In this document: positions 44,990 through 55,227 of the stretch, piece by piece | How positions within the stretch are numbered: the first letter of the stretch is position 1 | How the letters are laid out: the number at the start of each line of letters is the position of its first letter | Assembly: GCA_033557465.1 (NCBI GenBank) | Contig: CM066040.1 | Span: forward strand, 327,068,297-327,132,296 | Length of the DNA: 64,000 bases | Reading direction: 5' to 3' | Source: Ichthyophis bannanicus | Lineage: Eukaryota; Chordata; Amphibia; Gymnophiona; Ichthyophiidae | The notes under the pieces: model-generated | Database searches by the model: none | What the model was told of the DNA's origin: nothing | The model's input: the letters and a program-made list of their open reading frames with translations, nothing else | Translations under genes and position numbers: made by a program

Positions 44990-46565
44990 CCCACATACCT
45001 CCCAGACATACAAACAAGAACAAGGTCTCCCACAAGGCTCTGCTCTCTCCGCACTTTTATTTAACATTTATCTACAACCCCTCTGCACAATCCTCAAAAC
45101 GTTCCAAGTACATTATCATATTTATGCCGACATATTTATGACGACATTATGATATACCTCCCATTAAACATCTCCAACCCTACAACTCAGCAAATCACAA
45201 ATTGTTTTTGGAGGCATCAACATGGTTAAAATCTCAAAACCTCAATATCAACCTCAACAAAACCGAAGCCCTATATATAAGGAGTGGAGGAGTGGCCTAG
45301 TGGTTGGGGCAAGGTACTTCAGGCCGGAAGGTTGGGGGTTCAAATCCCACTAGAGGACAGCAACCTTGGGCCGGAAGGACTGGGGTTTCTAGTCCCACAG
45401 GTGCTCCTTGTGGTCTTGGGCAAGCCACTTAACCCTCCATAGCCCATGTTCCCTGTAAAATAGTTATCTCCAAGTTATAATGCCCTGTTCAATGTAATTT
45501 CAGTTTGTTCAATGTAAACCACACTGATGCAGAATAGCGCGGTATATAAGAGAATGTAAATAAATAAAATAAAATAACAAAGGATCAAACCTTCAAACCC
45601 CCAGCATTCATCACAATTCAAGAGGCAAACATAGCAGTAAAAAGTGAAGTTAAATACCTAGGAGTAACCCTGGACAGCACACTTAATATGCTAACCCACA
45701 TCAAACAAACCACAAAAAAAAATCTTCTTCAAACTCAGAATGCTTAAACAGATCCGCCCACTCCTCTACCCCCATGATTTCAAAACCATTGTCAATGCCA
45801 TTGTCACACCCCACTTGGATTTCTGCAATATCTCTCTCCAAGGTCTCCCTAAACAATCTATAAGACAACTTCAGCTAGCCCAGAACACTACAGCAAGGAT
45901 AACCTCTAACGTCAACTTATCTGAACACATTACACCTATTCTCTAAAACCTTCACTGGCTCCCAATTCAAAGCCGCATACAGTACAAAATACTAGTCGCC
46001 ACATTCAAGCTAATCAAAGATATCGCCCCATCATACCTCAATACATTACTCACCAAGGAAATCAACCCCCGAAACCAAAGAGAACATAACAAAAACAAGC
46101 TAGCCATCCCATCCGACTTCAAGAAATCCAGAAAATCAACTAATAACAGAGCTTTTTCCCACTTCTCCCCTGTACTTTGGAACAATCTCCCAAACATAAG
46201 ATCCATAGACGACCTCACCACATTCCGTAAGCATCTCAAAACTCACCTATTCACCCTACACTTGGAAATGCACGCGAGCACTCCCAAACAGAACAGAACC
46301 AAGACACCCCCACAATCAACCTAACACAACACTCACCTACCAACAGTCATCCAGAATAGCTCTGTTTTATCAAATATAACACAACATCTACAGGACCAAC
46401 ATGTAAATAGTTAATTAGAAAATTGCTTTTATTTAATTGTATATAGTTACCTGTTTAATGTAAATGAATATATACTGTCTTTGTACAATTCAAAGTTGTG
46501 TTCTCTGTAAACCGCATTTGATCTATTGGAAAATGCAGTATAAAAATTTCCAATAAATAAATAAA
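44990..46565 (+). mobile_element. L2-clade LINE, second copy, interrupted by SINE-B
   Basis: 44995-45285 encodes the RT palm with QEQGLPQGSALSALLFNIYL and HYHIYAD, broken by a short duplication or indel. After the SINE at 45283-45575 it resumes with VKSEVKYLGVTLDSTLNMLT, then LLYPHDFKTIVNAIVTPHLD and a broken C-terminal domain. The 3' end (46500-46563) has the stem ACCGCAT against ATGCAGT. It is related to, but diverged from, the copy at 36250-38945. Confidence 0.85.
45283..45575 (+). mobile_element. SINE-B, full-length copy
   Basis: The best copy in the window: A box TGGCCTAGTGG, B box GGTTCAAATCC, core GGGCAAGCCACTTAACCCTC, and tail GTAAACCACACTGATGCAGA followed by ATAGCGCGGTATATAAGAG and an (AAATA)n end. 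It lies in the ORF of an L2 LINE in the same orientation. I could not define a clear target duplication. Confidence 0.9.
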
Positions 46566-47300
46566 TCAGTATTTTCAAAGAGGTTATTTACATACATATG
46601 TGGGCCCTTGCATGCATAAAGGACTAAATACCAAGATTTACGCACAGTCTTACCACCAAAAACTGGGCAACTGCTTATAATTTTACTCCTTCGTGTAAGC
46701 TCCTACGTTAGGCTCCTAAATCTGTGCCTTATTTTCAGCTAAATTTCGGACCCTACGTTTTCAGCTGAAAATTTGTCTTAATATAGGAGCTTAAAAGTTA
46801 TGTCAATATTTAAAATGACTTATCCGGTTAGCCTCAGCTGCTAATCGAATAAGTCCCATCAAGGGGCTATTCAGCAGCTCTGTCTCCACAGACGGCCTTG
46901 GCACTATCCAGCTGCGGCGGAGACTTTAGTTACCTGGATAATCTGTCCTAAGAGGTATCTGGTAAGTGGTTGAATGTTGCCACTCTCCGAGATACAGCCG
47001 GTACCTCACCGGTTTGTCCAGAGAAGCAGTGACAGATGATTTATATGCCAATTTTTTGAGCCTGGTGCTAAAAACCAATGCTAAGCTCCTAATGTTTATT
47101 CCCCTCCCTAAATCCATCCCTGCTGCTACACACATTTTAAACTCCTAAATTTAGGAGTTTAGGGGAATTCTGAATATCAGTTTAGACATTCAGCCCTAAA
47201 AGGTTTTCAAAGAAGCCAAGTTAGGAGCCTAACTCTCAAAGTTAGGAGCATAAATCTTTTGCATATTGGGCCCCATCCACTAGGCTGCCCAAAGAAACAG
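46566..47300. other. Unclassified, MITE-like remnants
   Basis: Repeated pieces related to TAGGAGCTTA and TAAACTCCTAAATTTAGGAG occur at 46690-47240, including a palindrome at 47138-47158. Probably old nonautonomous DNA elements. No gene is seen. Confidence 0.4.
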
Positions 47301-50300
47301 GAGGCTCAACTTGAATTGTCTAGCTTAAATCTTGAACGTTATAGGTGGATGTTCAGCTTTGCACCCCTAACAGTGTTACTGAATGTGCTTAGGAATATCT
47401 AAATTAGACATTTTGCAGCAATATTTACAGTATAAGTCATCGTTGCACATAAATGACCTCTGACAAAATACAGAGCCGCATAAAAGCTTGTGCTGATACG
47501 AATGTGAGTACTTTGCCAGTAGGCTTAGCTGAGGGCTAAGGGTCTAGGTGGGGAGCAGGCAGAGTTCACAAATAGTACATTGGCTACAAAATACCTTAAC
47601 TGATGCATGTCCTTGTGTCCTTTAGACACGTTCACTCATGCTAGCTATGAAGCAGGGGAAAATGTCCACGTCTACTTTTAAGGCACCACGCCTGCCCCTT
47701 ACCTTAGTATTTTATACAGACAAATAGATGCCTAGCACCCACTTACCCTCTTATCTTAGGTGCTCTGTCACAAAATTACCGTCTCAAAATTATACACTGC
47801 CTACATGGGTAAACACTGACCTCGTTGTAGCCTGCAAGCAGGCTAGAAACATAATCTCACCAGGACACTAGGCACCTGCACCAGAACTTGGGAATCATCC
47901 CTATGCTTGCCCTTCCTGTACTTTGCAATTTAAAGCACTTTAGAATAAATTTGCAAAGGCTTCCCAGGAACTTTTCAGGTAAAAACGGGGTGGAAAGGGC
48001 AGAACCTGCATTTCCCGCCGGTTGAAAGCACGCATCGACTTTTCACAGCACCAAAATAAAAAAAGGACACGAAACCTACCCAAGTATACTGAGATTTCAA
48101 ACGTAAGTCCACGTGCAATCCACATACTCTAGACTCCCACAGGGGATAACATTAAGTATGCGCACGCTTGCGATCTACAAACTCCAAGTCTTTAGCATTA
48201 GCAGATCAGGCTGCTTGCACAGTCTGGAAAAGATGCGAGTACTTGACAGCAAGCCCTGGGAAATGCATCTCATCTCCAGAAGTGGGCTTGCCGAAAAATT
48301 ACCCTTCTAAGTATTAATTGGGTAACACATGTTTGAATCTGAAGAGAGAAAGAGGATGCAAAATATACTGAAACTGCTCTTTGCTGCCGTATTACCGGAG
48401 GAAATCAGCACTCAACAGCAGCAGCGTCCTAGACTCATAGAATGCTGAACTCAGCGCAAGAGAACTTGCAGAGCAGTATTGCGATTTCTTCAAGGTATTT
48501 CCATGGCATTGTTGGTACATGATATTTCCTTCCCAGGAAGCACAGGGGGTGCTGTCAAAGCATGCTGGCTGTAACTACAGTGTCACTTGCTCCCAGTGCT
48601 AAAGCTCAGCTTTTCCATCCAGTAATCTGGCCCCCGTAGAGTAGGGGATGAATAAGACTGTCCATCACATTCGGCCTTTTCTCCTGCATCCTACACACTC
48701 AGCACAACCCCATTCAGAACTCTCCCACTGCTAGCCGAGAACATACTTTATTCTTAATTACCAGCTGGCATAATCACTTTATACCCTTCAGCCAACCCAG
48801 GCTAAATAAAGTTTCCCCATCCATACCATCCTCTCTTTGTGTCCATCTGTCATCCATTTATTAACCTCATCTGCAGATGTAATCAAACACAGAAATTAGT
48901 ATGGAGAGCAAGCACAGTCTAAAAGCAAGTTTTAATTCTGCATCTCTACTGCTGCGCGGACATGGACAGACCAAGAGAATCCGTTTTTACGCAACATTTT
49001 GATGAGAAGCGTCAGAGTCGTTCCAAAACTCAGATGTTGCTGTAATAAAACAATGCAGAGCCACTAACACATCATCTTATGGACACTTATCACCTGCCTC
49101 TATGCTGAAGAAATCTGACATTGAATTCTACACGTGGAAATTCTCCCCCAACCAGCTGGTGCTTCTTCCAGTGCCGTGGTCGGTACTCCCATGCGGTGTG
49201 GCTCGCTGCACAAGCAGAAACTAGCTGAAGTGTCAGAAAGGATCAATCCAATAATTGAAGAATGAGCGAGACAAACAAAAAATACAAAGCAGGTTTCAAG
49301 CTCTGAAGAGTGGTGTTGGCGAGGCGCTCAGAGCCCTGACGAGCATCGGGGCAGGGTCTCTGGGAGAGAAAGGAAAGGAGGGAAGCAGGGAGCAACTGAA
49401 GGAGACCGAGAGAGGAGTACGCCAGGGAAATACGTACACTAGGAAGGTGGGACAGAAAACAGGAAATGGGAAAGACTACGGACAAGGGGCAGAGGAGGAA
49501 ATAGAGACCAGGAAAAAAAAGGAAAAGCAGGAAGAAAGAAAACTGGGGAAGGAAGTAGAGGGAAAACAATAAATAACAAACACACCAAAAAACCAGAAGG
49601 CAAAGAAGCAGGAGAAGGAGAGAGTCTAAGAGTGGGAGGTAGTAGAAAACAGAGAGGCACATGGACAAAGAGAACCAGAACATGACTGTCGATTCAGAAA
49701 AGATCCATTTTAAAACATCGATGGGGACGCAAACACTGATAATGGGTCATAGGAGAATTCACTCTTCAAAAGAAGACAGCGTAAAGTTCTGACAGATTGG
49801 CATTGGTCTGGGAAAATGACCTTCACGTCTGACATACACAGTGACTCTCACTCTAGCTCAGGGATGACATTACTGACAAATGTCCTGGCAGGGAAGCGGG
49901 GAAGCGGGCAAGATCCTGGCAGGGAAGCGGGCAAGATCGAGCAATGTGGGGCTGTTCCCCTTCGAGAGCAGAATGTTGCTGACTGGAACTAAGGGCATTC
50001 AGAGTGATGTCTACCCTAGATGCACAGACAGCCACAAGGCAAATAAATTGCAATGGGATCATCCAGTCTGCCCAGTATTTCTAGCGCACACTGCTAAGGC
50101 TAAATCCCACTGCTCCTTGATATTCCTTGGAGATCATTGGGAGATCAGCTGCAACTGCAGGAACATCCCATGGACTCTGTAATCAAAGCAGCTGAGATGG
50201 GACATCATGGGCAGCTCCATCTTCAAAGTCGGAGGATCTCAGCTCGCCCATCTGTGTGATTGATTAATGCATGCCAACATTTCTGGCTGTCCAAGAGGGA

Positions 50301-51104
50301 TTATCTCTTCCTGCTAGAGAAATTAACATAAAGCCCCACCACCAGCTCTGGATTTGCACTTTCACAACGTCCTGATGATGTGTAAGACTGTTGTTTTGGT
50401 ATATGCCTCATCCTCAACGCCATCGCCAACATGAGTGAATGCTAACGGCATCCAGGGGAAAACTGGCGCTCCACCCGAGATGGAGCCAAGAGGAATGAGA
50501 TACTGTCACAACAGCAAACTTGCTTACCCGTAAGAAGCGCTCTCTGAAAACAGTCTGCTGTGTGTCATGGAACACAATTCCAGAGCTGTCCAGGAAAAAC
50601 TTGGAAGGTCCCTCTGGGCATGCTCAACACAGCACTTTCCACATTCCCGAGGCCTGCAGCATGCCTCCATTCTGTTATTAAGCTACTGAGCCTAACGTCA
50701 AGGAGGCGGTGGTGGCAGAAGGATGCCAATCTTCATGTCTTCAAAGAACACTCATAAGCAATTTAGCTTTTGCTGAAGACAAGGTGAATCAGTTAGTCAC
50801 ATTGATGGAACACTCTATGAGTTGTCTTCAACAAACTAGAGAAAAACCAACAACCATCCCACAACAAAGCGGAACAACCTTTTTCAGTGGATCAAAACTC
50901 CTGTTTCTTTTTATAAAAAGATACACAATCTCCCAATATTTTCTGAGTTTTATCAAGGTTTTTGCCACTATAGGTACCAAAGAATACATGTACCTAGTTC
51001 CCTTTCCCCTGTACATGAAGAAGGCACTCAGTGCTTTTACTGCTGGGCATACGATGAAGCTGCAAGGCGGTAAACTTAAAAGCAACATCAGGAAAGCGTA
51101 GTTA
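47301..51104. other. B4GALT2 intron, no recognised gene; purine-rich block at 49255-49680
   Basis: 49255-49680 is strongly purine-rich on the forward strand (runs of GAGA and AGGAAA), which yields spurious long frames on both strands. A 20-base direct duplication (GCAGGGAAGCGG-type) occurs near 49890-49935. No exon, RNA gene or clear element is seen elsewhere. Confidence 0.5.
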
Positions 51105-51599
51105 TTCATTTGTAACAGCTGTTCTCTGGGGACAGCAGGAATTAGTCCTCACATATGGGTGATGTTGGCACTGACGGAGCCCACATGGATTTACTCCCCA
51201 CTTTCAAAAAAAGCCTTTGGGAGTTAGATCGTGCATGTGCGGTCACCTTCCCGCCCAAGGGTGCCATCTTACCTCAGTATGATGACATAGCTTAATCAAG
51301 CATAAAAATAAAAAACAACTCCTCAGGGAGAAGGGAAGGTTGTGAGGACTGATTCCTGTTGTCCCCTGGGAACAAGCAAGAAGTCAGTCCTCACATATGG
51401 GACTCCCCAGCTACAGGCTACCGAAAATACCTGTAGGAGCCCCTGACAACTCCAAAAGGTGATGCGAGTGGGGCAGTAAGAAACACAAATGGCTCAAAGC
51501 CAGGGACACAGCTGCAGCACTGAGCATGGAATCACCTCATCGATAGCCAAAAACAATGGGCTGGAGGGAAGGAGTTGCACTATTCCCCAAAAAGTGACA

Positions 51600-51935
51600 G
51601 ACTACTGCCTGGCTGAAGGTGCTGTCACGCTGTGAGCTCTCTTCCAAGCTGTATGCGCAGCAAAGATAAGGACCGAAGACCAGGTGGTGGTCCAGAAGAT
51701 GTCCAGCAGAGGGATCGAGCGCAGGTTAGCCACTGAGACCACCATGGTGTGTACACTGTATGCGGTAACGTGATGCTCCAGGGAGAGTCCAGCCTGCTTG
51801 AAGGTGAAGGAAGTGCAGTCTGCCACCCAGCTGGACAGGGTATGCTTGGAAACCGTAACCCCAAGCCTGTTGACGTCATAAGAGATGAACAGCTGCGGCG
51901 AACGGCGGTGGGGCTGTGTCCTCTGAAGGTAGAAG
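51600..51935 (-). pseudogene. DIRS-3 tyrosine recombinase, C-terminal part
   Basis: Reads PQLFISYDVNRLGVTVSKHT, then SLEHHVTAYSVHTMVVSVAN and LLDIFWTTTWSSVLIFAAH. The last is the region of the HxxR box and catalytic Tyr; a one-base shift puts a Tyr (YSLEES) in the expected place. The HxxR Arg is not preserved in this copy (YSVHTM). The N-terminal part is at 57840-58180, on the far side of PLE-1. Confidence 0.75.
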
Positions 51936-51977
51936 ACAAACCAAAAAGAATAAAAGAGCAACTACTTGCAGGGACCT

Positions 51978-52397
51978 CAGAGACACAAAGAGCAAGAGGT
52001 ATGTGGTCACACTCGCTTTATTAATAATAAAATACCCCAACGCGTTTCGGCAATGCCTTCATCAGGGGGCGGAGAACTGTGAACAACAATAAATAAATAA
52101 AATCATCAATATGGCCAATCACATAAAGTGCTTACAACAAAACCAACATTAAAAATATTAAAACATTAAAAATACAAGTACATTAGTTCAACAAAATATA
52201 ATAAACCATATATTAAATAGACAGAAGTCAAAAATTAAACAACTAAAAAGAAGAACAAAAAACTAATTAAATGTACAGGGGAAAAGCAAATAATCCCAGG
52301 ATACATCATTTCATAAAAATATACTCACGTTTTTAGACATTAAAATGATGAAGCACAGAAGAAAACAATTTCGAGGACCTGAATCAATCCTAAAATT
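51978..52397. repeat. PLE-1 left arm, first part
   Basis: Near-identical reverse complement of 57388-57829. It includes CAACGCGTTTCGGCAATGCC and CTTCATCAGGGGGCGG at about 52037-52072. The arm resumes at 55228 after the inserted transposon. Confidence 0.9.
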
Positions 52398-52486
52398 ACA
52401 CAGGTACACTAAAAAAATTTTTTTAAACTGCCTCTAATGTTTCGATTGATTTTTACGTTTTTTGGTGCGCTGAATCCAAATCTGGT
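52398..52486. repeat. Left terminal inverted repeat of the DNA transposon
   Basis: Starts ACACAGGTACACTA. After an A/T-run insertion it shares AAACTGCCTC, TGATTTTTA-like and GCTGAATCCA blocks with the complement of 55146-55227. Confidence 0.85.
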
Positions 52487-53000
52487 AACCAATTTGCTCC
52501 ATCACGTACAGATTTTTTGCTACATTGGGTTAGCAGTTTGAGGTGAACGTTTCAGATTGAGTGCGATCGAGATAAAAGTTTCTTGGATGAATTCTTTATA
52601 CTAATTGTTTAGTAGTTATTCAAATAAGAATAAAGAAAATTGTAACAAGGCAGCACATAAGAATAGAGTAATGTCAACAAAACACACTGTGATGGTAGCA
52701 AAATTGTCTGCACTTAAAACAGCCACATACATGTGCACAAACACTGAGCATATAAGAGCGAGGTTAGACACAAAGCAAAGCAAAGAAATGTGCAAAAAAT
52801 GTTGTACAGGTATGTATGTAAGAATAGAAAACGCAAACCGCACCATTGCAATACATGAAGACAAACACCCGATGGTGTGAAAATAAAATTCTAATAAATG
52901 AGATCCGACACTGTGGTAATAACTAGCAAATTTTTATTTCAAAGTTTAGTAAAAACACGATATTTGTCAACACAGTTTAGATTTTAAAGTCATTCTTGGG

Positions 53001-54722
53001 TCAATCAATCTCCTGGTGGGCCCGTTTCTTCTTCCCCCGAATGCTTCTCTTGGTGCGCTGCTTGGCGTATTTTTCATCTGGGGTTTCCCGCAGCAGCAAC
53101 CAGCAGAAATCAGCCATCATAGTGGTGTTCCATCTTCCTTGGTACCTTCTCTCTGCGTCCTTGATGTCCTGGTGAAACCTTTCACCTTGTTCTTCACTGT
53201 ACGCCCCCAAGTTTTTGGGAAAGTAGTTCACATGGGAGTGCAAGAAATGGACTTTCAGGCTCATGTTACAGCCTTGTTCTTTGAAGGCATTGAGCATCCT
53301 GGCAACAATATCCTTATAGTTCTCATCCCGCCTGTTCCCCAAGAATTTGAGAACAACATCCTTGAAGGAATCCCAGGCTTCTTTTTCCTTCTCAGACATC
53401 GTTTCAGCGAATGCTCCATCTGAAATGAGTTTCCTTATATCAGGGCCAACAAACACTCCTTCCTTTAGCTTTGCTTCAGAAAGTCGGGGGAACTTTGAGC
53501 AAAGGTACCGAAAGCACTCACCATCTTTTGGAAGGGACTTGATGAATTGCTTAATGAGACCCAACTTAATGTGGAGAGGTGGTAATAGAATTTTATCACG
53601 AGGTACCAAGCTCTCATGAAGAACATTTTTCTCACCGGGTCTCAAATACTCCCGAATTGGCCAGTCTTTTTTCCCCCAGTGTAGGTCGCGGGCCCGGCTA
53701 TCCCACAAGCAAAGGAAGCAGGGATATTTGGTGAAACCGGATTGCTGCCCTAATAGCATGGATAGAATTTTAAAGTCTCCACAAATCATCCACTTATGCT
53801 CATCATAACGAATCTTCTGAAGAATCAGGGCCAAATTCTCGTATTTTTCTTGGAGAATAACAGAGTGAGCAATAGGAACTGAAGCGAATGTGTTGCCATT
53901 ATGAAGAAGAACACCTTTTATGCTGTCTTTTGACGAATCAATGAACAGCCGCCATTCAGCAGGATCATACTTGAGTTTAAACTTTTCCATCACTCCGTAT
54001 ATATCGTTGCAAAATACCAAATCTTCCTCTTTGCTGAAATACTTCAAAAATTGTGTCTCGCGGTACCAATAAAAAGTTGTTCCTGGTGACAATAGATTTT
54101 TCTGTTTAAGCCGAGAACCTAGCAGTTGGGCAGCATCTTTTGGGAATCCTAAATCCCGGACTAAATCATTCAATTCAGCTTGAGAGAAAAGTTCAGGTTT
54201 CGGATCTGGTTCAGTTTCAAACTCGGAAGTACTGGACTCATCGGGAAAAGCCATCTGATGAGTCTCATCATGATCAGAACCGTCCACACAAATATGATCC
54301 AAAGATTTTGGTGGTTCAGGCATAGGTACTTCGTTGCTATGAGGCATAGGCCTAATTGCTGAGGGAAGGTTGGGGTAACTTATTACGTTCTTATTTTTTA
54401 AGTTGTATCCCTTCACAATGCAAGAGCAAAAATAGCAGTCATTGCTGTGGTCTCTTTGTTCACGCCACATCATAGGTATTCCGAAATGAAATGCTTGTTT
54501 TTTACCTTTCATCCATAAGCGTAGATCTTCCTCACATGTCTTGCACACTTTGTGAGGAGCCCACGGTTTGTCTTGATCGCCTAACTTCAAACCGAAATAG
54601 GCGAAATATACTTTTTTAATAAATGCAGAAATGTTCCTCTGCCGCTTTTTCACGGTATATTCCCCACAAATAAAACAAAAACTGTCCGGAGAGTTGACGC
54701 AACCTCTGGCTCTGTGAGCCAT
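53001..54722 (-). CDS. Intact transposase-like protein of an uncharacterised family (573 residues from the chosen Met)
   Basis: The open frame extends upstream to 54974, but I choose the ATG at 54720-54722 (MAHRARGCVNSPDSF) because a Cys-rich domain begins at once. In numbering from the longer frame, C100/C103 and C144/C147 plus C180/C183/C185 suggest N-terminal zinc-binding modules (FCFICGEY, VCKTCEEDLRLW, DCYFCSCIV). An acidic linker (226-260) follows. The core has RLFIDSSKDSIKGVLLHNGN with D346, MICGDFKIL with D400, a CFLC pair at 419-422, KILLPPLHIKLGL, FPRLSEAK, a His-rich VHFLHSHVNYFPKNLG, and SEEQGERFHQDI with E594/E595/E598. The C-terminus is basic. By arrangement I infer an RNase H-fold DDE/D-type catalytic core, but this is not proven. 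Proteins with these blocks are common in animal genomes as uncharacterised. Encoding inside TIRs supports a transposase. Confidence 0.85.
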   Translation of the reverse strand: MAHRARGCVNSPDSFCFICGEYTVKKRQRNISAFIKKVYFAYFGLKLGDQDKPWAPHKVCKTCEEDLRLWMKGKKQAFHFGIPMMWREQRDHSNDCYFCSCIVKGYNLKNKNVISYPNLPSAIRPMPHSNEVPMPEPPKSLDHICVDGSDHDETHQMAFPDESSTSEFETEPDPKPELFSQAELNDLVRDLGFPKDAAQLLGSRLKQKNLLSPGTTFYWYRETQFLKYFSKEEDLVFCNDIYGVMEKFKLKYDPAEWRLFIDSSKDSIKGVLLHNGNTFASVPIAHSVILQEKYENLALILQKIRYDEHKWMICGDFKILSMLLGQQSGFTKYPCFLCLWDSRARDLHWGKKDWPIREYLRPGEKNVLHESLVPRDKILLPPLHIKLGLIKQFIKSLPKDGECFRYLCSKFPRLSEAKLKEGVFVGPDIRKLISDGAFAETMSEKEKEAWDSFKDVVLKFLGNRRDENYKDIVARMLNAFKEQGCNMSLKVHFLHSHVNYFPKNLGAYSEEQGERFHQDIKDAERRYQGRWNTTMMADFCWLLLRETPDEKYAKQRTKRSIRGKKKRAHQEID

Positions 54723-55145
54723 CACAAATACACAGCACTGCAAACTACAACTGTAGTGAACCACTTCGGAATAAAGCTGGATTACGACTGAGCAAACAAA
54801 AGGTAATAATGAACTTGCAAGAAACTGAAATTTGACAGGAACGTTCATGTCGCAACCACCGTGTTTGAGCGAGCGAACGAGGCGAGGCGAACAGGAAAGA
54901 ACATGCGCCAGCGCGAGTACTGGATTTAGCCCCCCGCCTCCCAATTGTCCTGTTAATGTATAAAATGAATACAAAACACTCTAAAATATCATGAGGGAGT
55001 GTTTCTAGTTAGTTAACCATTACAACCTCTATTTTGGGCCAAGAAAATAAACTGCAGTCGGCTAAAAAGAAATTATGTGAACATTCCTTAAATGGGTAAG
55101 AAATCTAATTTTGCAAGAAAACGTGACGTGATGGAACATTTTGGC

Positions 55146-55227
55146 TATTTTTCCTGGATTCAGCACCCCAAAATCTATAGGAATCAGTTGCAAAACTGGA
55201 GGCAGTTTTTTGGTAGTGTACCTGTGT
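55146..55227. repeat. Right terminal inverted repeat of the DNA transposon
   Basis: Ends GGCAGTTTTTTGGTAGTGTA followed by CCTGTGT, and carries TGGATTCAGCACCCCAAAAT inward. It is the complement of the left terminus. Confidence 0.85.

Larger units (their letters stand above)
52398..55227 (-). mobile_element. 2.83-kb DNA transposon with TIRs and AATT duplication, unnamed superfamily
   Basis: The ends ACACAGGTACACTA (52398-52411) and TAGTGTACCTGTGT (55214-55227) are exact inverted repeats. Similarity continues inward for about 80 bases with gaps (AAACTGCCTC, then GGTG and GCTGAATCCA). AATT flanks both ends (52394-52397 and 55228-55231). The other PLE-1 arm carries the same flanking sequence at about 57388-57397 without the insertion, differing by an AAT indel. 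It encodes one protein (53001-54722). The TIR, duplication length and protein do not let me assign it to a named superfamily. Confidence 0.92.

Noticed and set aside
45283..45360. tRNA gene
   Set aside because: The A and B boxes belong to the SINE-B head; no cloverleaf end or terminator is in place and the sequence continues into the SINE core.
49243..49683. 146-codon Leu/Phe-rich minus-strand ORF resembling a membrane protein
   Set aside because: It is the complement of a purine-rich block, so the hydrophobicity is a composition artefact.
53016..53423. Plus-strand ORF of 135 codons
   Set aside because: Exact antisense shadow of the transposase-like CDS.
54723..54974. N-terminal 84-codon extension of the transposase-like ORF
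   Set aside because: Hydrophobic and low-similarity sequence ahead of the Cys-rich domain; the relative and family wording start at about MAHRAR. Taken as upstream open sequence, not part of the protein.
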